From assembly GCF_017114985.1 (NCBI RefSeq), contig NZ_JABXKP010000096.1:1-64000 (forward strand): 64,000 nt of DNA. The letters are read 5' to 3'. A program made the translations under genes and the position numbers. The notes under the pieces were generated by a model. That model was not told the DNA's origin. It ran no database searches and was given only the letters and a program-made list of their open reading frames with translations. The number at the start of each line of letters is the position of its first letter. The stretch's first letter is position 1. Positions 1 through 8,638 of this stretch are shown here, piece after piece. This stretch comes from Nostoc sp. JL33. Lineage in GTDB: Bacteria; Cyanobacteriota; Cyanobacteriia; Cyanobacteriales; Nostocaceae.

Positions 1-55
1 AGTGGGGAGTGGGGAGTGGGGAGTGGGGAGTGGGGAGTGGGGAGTGGGGAGTGGG
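1..55. repeat. AGTGGGG heptamer tandem repeat
   Basis: Eight copies, the last lacking one base, of the 7-bp unit AGTGGGG run to the left window edge, so the array may be longer. A second short heptamer run, ATTACGA, follows at about 92-117. Heptamer tandem repeats of this kind are common in spacers of Nostoc-type cyanobacteria. No gene lies in the first 107 bases. Confidence 0.9.
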
Positions 56-107
56 CATTAATAAATTAAGAGTTTGTACAATAAATTTATTAATTACGAA
101 TTACGAA

Positions 108-1328
108 TTACGAATTAGGAATTATTAGCTCAGAACCAATGTGTTTCATAAAGCGTTGCAAAACTGCTTCTGGGGTAAGGTTAGGTCGAGGTAGGTTTTC
201 TAAAGTTCCGGGACGGATTTTTAAATGAGCGAATTTAGGTCTAGTGTTAGCATCTGCGGTAAATAAGGCATCTAAAAGGGCTGGATCATCTCCGGCTAAT
301 GTGACACCATAACCACACGCTTCGGCAATTTTGGCAAAGGAGATACCCGCAGAAACGGTGGCTTGTGCGCCTGTGGAATCGTGGACTTCATTATCTAAAA
401 GAATATGGATCAAGTTAGCACCGCCATAAGTGCCGATAGTCGCAAAGTTACCCATTCGCATCAGTGCTGCACCATCGCCATCTATTACCACTACCTTCAG
501 GTCTGGACGTGCTAAAGATAGTCCCAATCCCATTGAGGAAGCGCAGCCCATCGATCCAACCATGTAAAGATGATTGGCGCTGTCTTTACTGGCAAATAGT
601 TCGCGTCCCGTGTATCCCGTGGTGGCAATTACTACAGTGTTTTCTGGATCAATGAGTTCCACAATCCGAGCTAGTGCTTCGCTGCGAGAAACGCGTTGTT
701 CTTTGCGATCGCGAAAAAAACTTTGCTGAATATGAGCGCTACTACTATTTTCTCGTTCGGGGATAGAAGAACGGGTGAGTGCATGGGGTGCGTTGGCGTA
801 GCCCATCGTTCGCGTAGCGTCTCGCAGAGAAGATATCGCTCCTTTACGCATAATTAGAGCATAAGGACAGCGTTCTTGTTGCATATAAGCTGTGGCTCTT
901 TGCAGAACTGGTTCTATTTCTGCTGCGTGTGTGGGAAAAAATTCCCAAGGTATAGTCATTGTTTCCAACAATTTATCTGTGATTTGCCCCATTAATTGAT
1001 GTTGCGGTTCATCTTTTAACAGGCGATCGCCTCGCAGGGTACAAATCAGCAGCAACGGAATCCGAAAGATATAAGTGAGCGAAGTTAATGGGTTAACAGC
1101 ATTCCCCAAACCAGAGTTTTGCATCATTACCACAGCTGGTTTACCAGCAATTGCTGCACCGGCTGCGATCGCTACAGCATCTCCCTCATTGGCTGCGGAG
1201 ATATATCTAAGTTGAACGTCATTGATGACGTAGTTAATAAAAGGCGTGAGAAAAGAACAGGGTACGCCAGTGTACCACTCAAAACCAAGATTACGCGCAG
1301 CTTCTACAAATTCCTCTGCCTGAATCAT
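108..1328 (-). CDS. ppd: phosphonopyruvate decarboxylase
   Basis: Decarboxylates phosphonopyruvate to phosphonoacetaldehyde with thiamine diphosphate, the step that pulls the unfavourable PEP mutase reaction forward. The 406-residue protein has the two halves of the family: an N-terminal pyrimidine-binding domain with the catalytic glutamate in ANEGDAVA (about residue 48), and a C-terminal diphosphate-binding domain with the GDG motif (about 284-286) followed by the conserved asparagine in LDNEVH (about 313). The PEP mutase gene lies upstream on the same strand, 504 bp away, separated by repeats. Residues 167-182 (linker between domains) are encoded by a Nostoc-type dispersed repeat, read in frame; this does not disturb either catalytic domain. 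The family is shared with sulfopyruvate decarboxylase, but the PEP mutase neighbour favours the phosphonate role. The next gene downstream lies outside the window. Confidence 0.92.
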   Translation of the reverse strand: MIQAEEFVEAARNLGFEWYTGVPCSFLTPFINYVINDVQLRYISAANEGDAVAIAAGAAIAGKPAVVMMQNSGLGNAVNPLTSLTYIFRIPLLLICTLRGDRLLKDEPQHQLMGQITDKLLETMTIPWEFFPTHAAEIEPVLQRATAYMQQERCPYALIMRKGAISSLRDATRTMGYANAPHALTRSSIPERENSSSAHIQQSFFRDRKEQRVSRSEALARIVELIDPENTVVIATTGYTGRELFASKDSANHLYMVGSMGCASSMGLGLSLARPDLKVVVIDGDGAALMRMGNFATIGTYGGANLIHILLDNEVHDSTGAQATVSAGISFAKIAEACGYGVTLAGDDPALLDALFTADANTRPKFAHLKIRPGTLENLPRPNLTPEAVLQRFMKHIGSELIIPNS

Positions 1329-1400
1329 AATTAAAAATTTACAGTAATTTTTGACATAGGGAGTGGAGAATTGAGAGGAAAAATTATTACTCCAACCTTT

Positions 1401-1631
1401 GAACTCGGAACTCCCACCTCTGAACTCGCAACTTTTACCTCTGAACTCGGAACTTCCACCTCTGAACTCGGAACGTCAAGATTGGAACTCGGAACGTCAA
1501 GATTGGAACTCGGAACTTCCACCTCTGAACTCGGAACTTCCACCTTTGAACTCGGAACTTCCACCTTTGAACTCGGAACGTGGAGATTAGAACTCGGAAC
1601 GTGGAGATTAGAACTCGGAACGTGGAGATTA
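1401..1631. repeat. 21-bp tandem array with three unit types
   Basis: Eleven units of 21 bp, each starting GAACTCGGAAC with two divergent copies at the left. The second half of the unit has three versions: TTCCACCTCT or TTCCACCTTT, GTCAAGATTG (two copies), and GTGGAGATTA (three adjacent copies). Because 21 is a multiple of three, several frames on both strands stay open and give heptad-like peptides, but none has a coding context. I treat it as a minisatellite in the PEP mutase-ppd spacer. Confidence 0.92.
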
Positions 1632-1654
1632 GAACTCCCCACTCGCGACTCCTA

Positions 1655-1805
1655 ATATCATGTCCGCATAATTTAGTTATGATTTCCACAGTCATTGCAC
1701 CCCACCCCTTAATCCCCTCCCCGCAAGCGGGGAGGGGAGACAAAGCGCAGCTTTGGCGGGGTGGGGTTCTTCGGGTTTAATAAGTAATCCAGCATACATA
1801 ATATA
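1655..1805. mobile_element. MITE-like element, ATATCATGTCCG family (decayed right end)
   Basis: The left end ATATCATGTCCG matches the terminal repeat of the complete element at 12796-12931, and the core (about 1698-1772) has the same nested hairpins: a CTCCCCGC/GCGGGGAG stem, an AGCGCAGCT segment, and outer arms of CACCCCACC and GGGTGGGG. The right terminal repeat is not clear. Another heptamer run (ACTCCCC) follows at 1806-1832. Confidence 0.7.
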
Positions 1806-1832
1806 ACTCCCCACTCCCCACTCCCCACTCCC

Positions 1833-3488
1833 CTATTGTTTCAATTGAAAAGCAAGGTCAAGATCATCTAAAGAATTAACATCTAACCAGTTACCGCGAA
1901 TATAAAGCACCTTGATCGGTTTTCCTTGCTCGATTAAATAATTGCATAATTCTGGCAAACCCAAACTGTTGAATTCCGGTCGTTTTTGCAACTCATGGAG
2001 TGCTTCACTCACCCACTGTCTACCTTGACTCCGCACGCGCAGCATCCCAATCCAGCGTCCGCTAGATTTCCCTAATTGGGTTTGTGTTGTTTTAGAAATG
2101 TCCAACAGGTTAACATCTTGTCCAAAAATGGAAAGGTCATCTGGGATTGAACAATAGGCGTAGTCAGGTGAACCGCTAACAGACTTACCGTTTGCTACAG
2201 AATCGACTACAGCGACAATTTCTCCGGGACATTCTAATAAATCCCGCAGGATGTAGCTTCTAAATAGTAAATCGCCATAAAGTACCAGCATCTCATCGCC
2301 GAAACTGGTTTGAGCGCAGGCTAAGGATGCTAATTCTCCCGTTGTTTCATAATCTGGGTTGCGGATGACTTTAGTTCCAGGAACATTAATAGTTTCTGCT
2401 TTGTAACCTGCGACAACGGTAATATCGTTGATGGCAAGTTTTTTAAATTTGTCCACCAAAAGCCTGAGCAGGGGTTTACCTCCAAGGGGTAACATTACTT
2501 TTGGCTTATCTTGCGTCAACCCTGCTAATTCTTGGCCTCTGCTAGCAGCCAAAACGATCGCTTGGGTATGTTGTCGTCCGTTGCTAAAGTAGCGTTTTTC
2601 CGCTTCTATGAGTTCATCCGCCCCCTGTAGCCGGAAAATTTCTTTTACAGGCGCAATCTCATCTTCAATGTTGATTAAAGTTTCGCTGGCTTTCACTTCA
2701 TGAGCGATCGCTTGCATACTAGCAACAGCAGCTCGAATCAGATGGTTTGCCCAGATGACCAAATTAACTTCAGCTTTGCGAAAAACATCGGTAGGTGTGC
2801 TGTAATATTTAGTCGGTATAATCACTAACGGCGAACGACTCGCCCATTCTTTGGCAAAGGCTAGCACTTGGTCAGGACGCGATGATTTACTGTGAATCAA
2901 GATCGCGGTTGCTCCGGCTGCGTGGTAAGCTTCAGCTCGGCGCATTGCCTCCGAAAGATCCCAGCCGGCAATCAAAGCTTCGAGTCGGGCGACGATGCAA
3001 AAATTTGGGTCTGTCTGACTATCCTTACCTGCTTTTATTTTGCCGCAGAATTCATCAATATCAGCCAAAGCTTGGCGACTCCCGTTGATGAAGCTATTGG
3101 TTTTGGGAAAAAGCTTATCTTCAATACAGACTCCAGCAATACCTCGCTGTTCTAACTTCTTAACCAGGCGGCGCATATTATTAAAGTTGCCATAGCCAGT
3201 ATCCCCGTCTAATAAGATCGGGATGCTGGTAACATCAGACATGAACTCCAGCATTTCTACAACTTGAGTCCAACTGGCTTCATTATTATCTCGAACGCCA
3301 TATTGAGCCGAAAGGGCGAGTCCACTGGCCCAAATTCCTTTAAATCCAGCCTCTTCCACAATGCGGGCGCTAATCCCATTGTGAGCTTCCATGATGAAGT
3401 CGAGTTGAGGCGATTCTAGTAATAACCGCAATTGGGCACACTTACTTAATTTTGTAGCGGTGTCAATGGGTGCAAATATTTGATGCAT
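1833..3488 (-). CDS. pepM: phosphoenolpyruvate mutase fused to a nucleotidyltransferase
   Basis: Isomerises phosphoenolpyruvate to phosphonopyruvate, the entry step to nearly all natural phosphonates. Residues 1-300 are a TIM-barrel PEP mutase with the diagnostic EDKLFPKTNS motif (123-132) and the metal-binding LLDGDTGYG segment (about 92-100). Residues 308-551 form a second domain of the NTP-transferase fold: the loop AASRGQELAG, then the PKVMLPLGGKPLL substrate segment (329-341), and a YGDLL metal-binding site. PEP mutase fused to a cytidylyltransferase of the PntC type is a known arrangement in which the phosphonate product is activated to a CMP conjugate. It sits 218 bp downstream of a stand-alone nucleotidyltransferase, so the cluster has two. 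The nucleotide and the exact phosphonate substrate are inferred. Confidence 0.93.
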   Translation of the reverse strand: MHQIFAPIDTATKLSKCAQLRLLLESPQLDFIMEAHNGISARIVEEAGFKGIWASGLALSAQYGVRDNNEASWTQVVEMLEFMSDVTSIPILLDGDTGYGNFNNMRRLVKKLEQRGIAGVCIEDKLFPKTNSFINGSRQALADIDEFCGKIKAGKDSQTDPNFCIVARLEALIAGWDLSEAMRRAEAYHAAGATAILIHSKSSRPDQVLAFAKEWASRSPLVIIPTKYYSTPTDVFRKAEVNLVIWANHLIRAAVASMQAIAHEVKASETLINIEDEIAPVKEIFRLQGADELIEAEKRYFSNGRQHTQAIVLAASRGQELAGLTQDKPKVMLPLGGKPLLRLLVDKFKKLAINDITVVAGYKAETINVPGTKVIRNPDYETTGELASLACAQTSFGDEMLVLYGDLLFRSYILRDLLECPGEIVAVVDSVANGKSVSGSPDYAYCSIPDDLSIFGQDVNLLDISKTTQTQLGKSSGRWIGMLRVRSQGRQWVSEALHELQKRPEFNSLGLPELCNYLIEQGKPIKVLYIRGNWLDVNSLDDLDLAFQLKQ

Positions 3489-3706
3489 TTATTCTGCTTT
3501 TTTCAACCTATAGTAATAATGAAAGAAGAATTCAGAAGCCAGAATTCCGAATTCAGAATCAATTAGTGGGAGATTCAAAACCGCCACTATGTTTTTGACC
3601 ACTAAATCGGATATTTAATCGGGTTTTAAACCCCTTGATTCACCCGCTAGTAGTAGCACAGAATTCATACTGAATTCTGATTCCTGAATTCTTTCTAAAG
3701 ATATTT

Positions 3707-4468
3707 TCAGACATTTTTTGCGACTTCTATCTGAGGTAAAATATCGTTTTGGGCACGTTGAATATCCTGTGGAAAATCGATTTCAATCCAAGATAAACCA
3801 GTGATGTCTTCGTAGCCAAAGCTTTCGGGAGTTTCTAACAGTAGATCCCGAATAACTTCTTCATAAGGTTGTTCATCTCGTTCGTCAGCGATATAATATT
3901 CTGTGCGAGTAGCAATCCGGTGAGCAGCAGCACTCCCAAAACGAAAGAATCCCACTGATTCGCCAATCAAATCATAAGCCAAACCAAGAGCTACTTGTTT
4001 GCGAAACTCTACTAAATGATTATCTCTGATGCAAAGCTTTACGGGTTCATCTCCGGGTTCAAAATCCCGATCCAGTAAGAAGCAGTTGGAGATATTTGTC
4101 TTCACAAGTCGCTCAATGATGCGGCGATCGCACAACACATCTGCATCCATTAATAATATGTCATCGCCAGCAGCTAGCTGTTGACGTAAAGTCCAAAGGC
4201 TAATCACACTACCTTTGGTGTAATCAGGATTATAAACTGTACTGACCCAATTTTCGGCTCCTAATGCTTTAATTTCATCCTGAATTCTTTGTGCTTGATA
4301 ACCCACAGCAATCACCACTTCCTCAATCTGGTAATGACGGAGATAGTTCAAATGGCGCTCTAATAGAGATTTGCCGTTAAATTTCAGTAAGCATTTGGGT
4401 TGGATTTGCCCGTCTTTACCTAAGCGTCGTCCAACGCCAGCAGCTAATATAATTGCCTTCATCGTCAA
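3707..4468 (-). CDS. nucleotidyltransferase, probable phosphonate or phospho-alcohol cytidylyltransferase
   Basis: A 253-residue NTP-transferase fold enzyme. It opens with the nucleotide-binding loop MKAIILAAGVGRRLG, has the lysine-containing PKCLLKFNGKSLLERH segment, a metal-binding DAD in LLMDADVLC, and a second acidic site in WIEIDFPQDIQRA near the C terminus. This pattern is that of LicC (phosphocholine cytidylyltransferase) and PntC (2-aminoethylphosphonate cytidylyltransferase), and also resembles inositol-phosphate cytidylyltransferases. Lying between a PEP mutase and a CDP-alcohol phosphatidyltransferase, it most likely makes the CMP- or CDP-activated head group used by the latter. 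Translation may start at the ATG two codons in (4462). It is unclear how work is shared with the nucleotidyltransferase domain fused to PEP mutase. Confidence 0.8.
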   Translation of the reverse strand: MTMKAIILAAGVGRRLGKDGQIQPKCLLKFNGKSLLERHLNYLRHYQIEEVVIAVGYQAQRIQDEIKALGAENWVSTVYNPDYTKGSVISLWTLRQQLAAGDDILLMDADVLCDRRIIERLVKTNISNCFLLDRDFEPGDEPVKLCIRDNHLVEFRKQVALGLAYDLIGESVGFFRFGSAAAHRIATRTEYYIADERDEQPYEEVIRDLLLETPESFGYEDITGLSWIEIDFPQDIQRAQNDILPQIEVAKNV

Positions 4469-4597
4469 GTCACCAACTGAGCTAAGATACCAGAAAATCT
4501 GGGAATTTTCCCAGTATTTTATAATGACTGTTTTTTGCTCAAGACAATATTTGTTAATTAATTCTTAACATGGAAGAAAGATTAACTCTGTATCGCT

Positions 4598-5311
4598 TCA
4601 ACGGCGAAACACTTGGCGAAAACCGAAATAGGCGATCGCGTCTTTCATATTCGAGACAAAACGTTTTAACATACCCATGCGGGTGTCGGTGACGTATTCT
4701 AAAGTTAAGACAATACGCTGTTCATTTTTACCCAAAGGTGTAACTCTGTGATAGAGTTTGTCACCATTGAATAATACTAGAGTACCAGGGGTTAAGGAGA
4801 GCGATCGCGTTTGAGTCTCCTGTTCAGGAATATCTTTGTAGAGTTGATATTCCAGCTTACTGGATGAATTATCAACTAAACCTAGCAACACTGTATAGCG
4901 TTTACCGCGATAGTAAGAGGTATCGTAATGATACTGGATATGGTCTCCAAGCTCAGTGTAATAGTACAGCGCGTAAGTATGGGGATCAGCGCCAGGACAG
5001 GGAAGGAGTTTTTCTGCCGTAATTTGGTTGAGGAACTCAAAAAAGGCACTGAGTTGATAAAACTCTCCGAAAATCGGAGCAAGACTGTCTAAACTATAGC
5101 GGCTGATACTACCGCCCTTTTTATGATTGGGAATATAGTTGCGGTTGATAGCAGGTTGCAAAGATGGCAACAGCGCCAAGAACTGCTCGATGATGCAGTT
5201 AGGGAGAAACTTCTCCACTACCAAAAATTCATTTTGAGCTTGGAACTCAGCTTGAAGTTTTTGGTAATCAACAACTGCTATAGCTTTATCAATTTCAGTT
5301 TGAAGCTCCAT
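4598..5311 (-). CDS. 2-oxoglutarate/Fe(II)-dependent oxygenase
   Basis: A double-stranded beta-helix oxygenase, 237 residues from the chosen ATG; an upstream in-frame ATG would give 252. The iron ligands are visible as H-Y-D in QYHYDTSYY, the distal histidine in DKLYHRV, and the arginine that would bind 2-oxoglutarate in NEQRIVLTLEY. The shorter start is preferred because the extra 15 residues (RYLFSQSCISIKLT) look unlike a folded domain, though no clear ribosome binding site decides it. The substrate is unknown. By context it could hydroxylate the phosphonate or the lipid: 1-hydroxylation of 2-aminoethylphosphonate by an enzyme of this superfamily (PhnY*) is known. It is 129 bp from the nucleotidyltransferase gene and 99 bp from the phosphatidyltransferase gene. 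Confidence 0.78.
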   Translation of the reverse strand: MELQTEIDKAIAVVDYQKLQAEFQAQNEFLVVEKFLPNCIIEQFLALLPSLQPAINRNYIPNHKKGGSISRYSLDSLAPIFGEFYQLSAFFEFLNQITAEKLLPCPGADPHTYALYYYTELGDHIQYHYDTSYYRGKRYTVLLGLVDNSSSKLEYQLYKDIPEQETQTRSLSLTPGTLVLFNGDKLYHRVTPLGKNEQRIVLTLEYVTDTRMGMLKRFVSNMKDAIAYFGFRQVFRR

Positions 5312-5410
5312 TGTTAATTTGATACTAATACAGGATTGCGAAAATAAATATCGCATTCGGAAAACTAGAAAAGGCTATTTTCTTAGCTTTCTGCCCAATG
5401 CCCCGTTATA

Positions 5411-6037
5411 CTAGTTTGATTCCGGCTGCGGGAGTGCCCGAAATTGCCAAATTACCCATACAGCAAAAGTTGGTGCCCCAATTGTCGCTAACATTAGTAA
5501 CGGCTCTAGTCCATCCAGTAAAGTAACAATGGGAAACAAATACAGCACGTCTTCAATGTCAAACCCGGCGAAATTTGGTTGACGGCTGGCATCTTTACCT
5601 AAACGCTGTTCCATTTCGTTTCGCAAATGAAAGATGCAAGCAACAGATACACCAGATACTATCCCCATAAGCAACGCCCACCAACCAAATTTTCCCTCCT
5701 TAAGACCATATCCAATACACACAAACAAAAAAATGTGGATGATAGCATCACTAGCGAGGTCATACTGATGTCCCCATTTGCTGCTTTTCCCACTCAAACG
5801 AGCTAATTCACCGTCCGTGTGATCTAGAAAGTTGGATAAAGCAAACAGCCCTGCCCCAATGTTAACCCAAATGGCATCGCCAACTGCGGCAGCTACGCCC
5901 GTCGTAGACATCGCGACGGCAGCCGCCAACCCTGTCACAAGTCGGACTGTTGTTAGATGATTGGGGTTTACCCAACTGTCTTTTAGAGGTTTAACTAGCC
6001 AGTAAGCAAGTTGAGCATCCCAAGGCTTTATGGTCAT
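5411..6037 (-). CDS. CDP-alcohol phosphatidyltransferase family protein
   Basis: A 208-residue integral membrane enzyme with about six hydrophobic segments. The family signature D-x2-DG-x2-AR-x8-G-x3-D-x3-D is complete at residues 72-97 (D72, D75, G76, A79, R80, G89, D93, D97), so it should bind two metals and be active. The family transfers a phospho-alcohol from a CDP- or CMP-activated donor to a hydroxyl group, usually of a lipid. Here the genes around it would supply a CMP-phosphonate, so the natural reading is a phosphonolipid synthase. It follows the HpnI-like glycosyltransferase gene by only 65 bp, which ties the phosphonate genes to the hopanoid genes physically. The acceptor could be diacylglycerol or a hydroxylated hopanoid; the sequence alone does not say. 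Confidence 0.88.
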   Translation of the reverse strand: MTIKPWDAQLAYWLVKPLKDSWVNPNHLTTVRLVTGLAAAVAMSTTGVAAAVGDAIWVNIGAGLFALSNFLDHTDGELARLSGKSSKWGHQYDLASDAIIHIFLFVCIGYGLKEGKFGWWALLMGIVSGVSVACIFHLRNEMEQRLGKDASRQPNFAGFDIEDVLYLFPIVTLLDGLEPLLMLATIGAPTFAVWVIWQFRALPQPESN

Positions 6038-6102
6038 AGATGAACTTAAATTTGATGTGGTCTTGGAATATGTATAACAGTAATTACTAACAAGTCAAAA
6101 CC

Positions 6103-7311
6103 TTAATTGATAATTGATAATTCATAACTTTTGTCTTTTTGTGCTAGTAGCTTTCCATCTTTAGTTAGCTTCAGTTGCTGCCCCCGCCACTCTATAGTGT
6201 TGCCAATAAAGGCAAAACACCAAATAGCAAAGCTTAATAAGTCCCACCCAGGAACGAGCCACAGAAACTTTTTGACAATTGGATCTTTCAGACTTATAGT
6301 ACCAACAATCCAAGCCATCACCAATCTTGTTACCCAACAGATAGATAGTCCTAGCCATCCTAGTATTGAACCACCCGTGGCAATCAGCAGCAGCAAGCTG
6401 GTGACGATACCATAGGTAAAAATTAGTCCTAGATAACCCCAAGGACGAGAAACTCGTTTACAAAGCGCCCAACGAATCTGGCGCTTGATGACATCAATTA
6501 AGGTGGTGCTTTTATGTAGATGTTCAACTATGTAATCGGAAAGCACAACTTTGTAACCTGCTTGGACAGGTAGATAGCCAAGTTGGAAATCATCTGCCAG
6601 ATAATCAGCGATCGCTTCAAATCCACCGATGGCTTCTAGTACTTTTTTCGGGATGGCAATCGTGCAACCAAAGGCATATTTTATACCCTTTTCCTGGATG
6701 TTGCTGACTAAAACCCCAGCATGAAATTCAGTAGTAGTACCAATAGCCTCTAATGTCGATATCCATCCTTGGGCTAAGGTTCGATACATACAAGTAACTA
6801 CACCCACGCTTTCGTCTTGCAACGGCTGGATAACTCTTTGTAAATAGTCTGTTCCAACTCGGATGTCACTATCAGCAAGGACTAGAATTTCGTATTTAGC
6901 TTTGGCTGCGGCATTCGCCAAGTTGCTAACTTTCAGGTTTGTACCGATGACGCGATCGCTTACTATCAACAGAATATCCAAATCTGAAAAATTGTGGATG
7001 ATTTTCTCTACAACCTCTATGCAAGGGTCTTGAGAGTTTCGCACAGCAAAGATGATTTGATATTCTGGATAGTCCTGCTGACAAAATGAGGCGAAGTTTT
7101 CATAAGCATCGCTATCAAGCCCGCAAATGGGTTTGAGGATACTAACTGGTGGATGAAACTCTAGATCAATTGGCTGGGGAGTAGCAAAAAAAGTTATTGC
7201 TGCATAAATTGCATAGCAATAAAACCAGACAGCCGAAATGCACAAAATTAGTAATAAATCAATGATAATCAGGTTAACGTTTGTTAAAAAAGTAGATACA
7301 AACATGGGCAT
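6103..7311 (-). CDS. hpnI: HpnI-like family 2 glycosyltransferase
   Basis: A 402-residue membrane glycosyltransferase of the ceramide-glucosyltransferase type: an N-terminal membrane segment (about 10-40), a cytosolic GT2 domain with LADSDIRV (the D-x-D region), the catalytic LADDFQLGY motif and the RQIRW form of Q/R-x-x-R-W, then three or four C-terminal membrane segments. HpnI adds N-acetylglucosamine to bacteriohopanetetrol; together with HpnK and HpnJ it produces the cyclitol ether head group (established in Burkholderia). Genes matching all three are in order here, which supports HpnI over a ceramide enzyme. The C terminus (after residue 385) is short and polar. Confidence 0.8.
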   Translation of the reverse strand: MPMFVSTFLTNVNLIIIDLLLILCISAVWFYCYAIYAAITFFATPQPIDLEFHPPVSILKPICGLDSDAYENFASFCQQDYPEYQIIFAVRNSQDPCIEVVEKIIHNFSDLDILLIVSDRVIGTNLKVSNLANAAAKAKYEILVLADSDIRVGTDYLQRVIQPLQDESVGVVTCMYRTLAQGWISTLEAIGTTTEFHAGVLVSNIQEKGIKYAFGCTIAIPKKVLEAIGGFEAIADYLADDFQLGYLPVQAGYKVVLSDYIVEHLHKSTTLIDVIKRQIRWALCKRVSRPWGYLGLIFTYGIVTSLLLLIATGGSILGWLGLSICWVTRLVMAWIVGTISLKDPIVKKFLWLVPGWDLLSFAIWCFAFIGNTIEWRGQQLKLTKDGKLLAQKDKSYELSIIN

Positions 7312-7545
7312 TGATTAGCAGAGGAGTAATATTAGCATTTGCTAGATTCGTTGCCGATAAGTTTAGGACTTTTTCATGTAGGTTACATGAAATTGGGGTG
7401 ACAAAGTTATTACTTTAGATGAATTTTACTTTTAAATTTTCAGGACATATTTTTAGCTGGCGCAATTATTTCCAAAAGTATCTGAATCAAAGCCAGATAC
7501 TTTTAGGATTAATTATCATTAATTAAAAATTCTGGAAAATAAAAT

Positions 7546-8460
7546 TTAGCTGGTAGGTTGGGATAGAAAATGGTGGTTGGTAATTTCAAAGCCGTTACTA
7601 AGGAGTACTTCGCGTACCTGATCACTTAACAAGGCAGCAAGTTCTGCTTCACCTGCCTCTAGTTCTCCATTCAAAGGTTCGCCATGAATAGCGTTGGCGT
7701 TGGCGTAGCCTCTGCAAGAGTTGCCCGCCTTCGGCATCGCCGGATGAGAGTAAATCTCCACCAAGTTTGCCTGAATTTGGGGTATCAACCCAAGCAAATA
7801 TTCCTCTGTAATGCCACCAGTTTGCAATAAACCGTAAACTCTTTCGGTAAAGCTAATACCTTGGGACTTTAGCATCTTCTCACCATAGCGGCGTAGTCTG
7901 CCAAATACTGCTGACCAAACTAGCTTTGTCAGCAGATGACTGCGATTCACTCTGAGGGTTAACCCCAGTTCCTCACTTGGAAGACGAATAACTTTAATAT
8001 CAAATTCTGGTGCCAGATCAACTAAAATACGCAAGATCACTGGATGCATATGCATGTGCAAATGTCCATCCACATGAGAGAGAGATAAACCCGTAGAACG
8101 GTATTTTTCTAACTGGGCGCGAATTTCTTGTCGCAGTTCTTGACGGGTTTCCTTGACAAATTGATAGCGCAACCCGGCGAAAAATGGACTGTTGGAAAAG
8201 TTACCTTGTTTGTCAACTAAATGGGGAATTTGCTCTGGCGGTAAGACAGAACGACCACATATCAATACAAGATGTAGACCAACAGCCAGGGTTGGGTGGG
8301 CAGTTGCCAAGGTGACAGCTTCTTTTGCAGCATCAGCGCTCACCATCAGGCTGGTACTAGTTAGTATTCCCTGTTTGTGTGCTTTGATAATTGCTTGATT
8401 AACTCCTTGAGAGAAACCAAAGTCATCACCATTGATAATGGCGAATCGCTTTGCTTGCAT
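7546..8460 (-). CDS. hpnK: HpnK-like YdjC-family deacetylase
   Basis: A 304-residue carbohydrate deacetylase of the YdjC/ChbG fold. The metal site is seen as the aspartate pair INGDDFGFS (12-13) and the histidine cluster SHVDGHLHMH (about 128-137). HpnK removes the acetyl group from N-acetylglucosaminyl bacteriohopanetetrol made by HpnI, before HpnJ ring contraction. It is 234 bp upstream of hpnI. Residues of about 242-260 are encoded by a dispersed repeat (GCGTTGGCGTAGCC type) inserted in frame just after the SHPAM segment, a region that is a loop in related deacetylases; activity is probably kept. Confidence 0.82.
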   Translation of the reverse strand: MQAKRFAIINGDDFGFSQGVNQAIIKAHKQGILTSTSLMVSADAAKEAVTLATAHPTLAVGLHLVLICGRSVLPPEQIPHLVDKQGNFSNSPFFAGLRYQFVKETRQELRQEIRAQLEKYRSTGLSLSHVDGHLHMHMHPVILRILVDLAPEFDIKVIRLPSEELGLTLRVNRSHLLTKLVWSAVFGRLRRYGEKMLKSQGISFTERVYGLLQTGGITEEYLLGLIPQIQANLVEIYSHPAMPKAGNSCRGYANANAIHGEPLNGELEAGEAELAALLSDQVREVLLSNGFEITNHHFLSQPTS

Positions 8461-8638
8461 ATGTTTTTTTCTGATAATTGAGCTATTGAGTTAGGGATTT
8501 CTAATAAATAAATTAAACGAACCACTCCAGACGCAGAGAACACAGAGGAATGAGGAAGAGAGAGTTTTTTCGTCAGTTTTGTGTAAGTCTCTTAGCTCGA
8601 CTTTATCCAAAATTAAGAACTCGGTTTTCTTCATCCGA

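Noticed and set aside
1401..1631. Possible CRISPR array
   Set aside because: Units are contiguous 21-mers without unique spacers, and no cas gene is in the window. The same holds for 31062-31432.
1331..1743. Several ORFs on both strands across the 21-bp array
   Set aside because: They exist because the repeat period is a multiple of three; they have no start context and only repeat-derived peptides.
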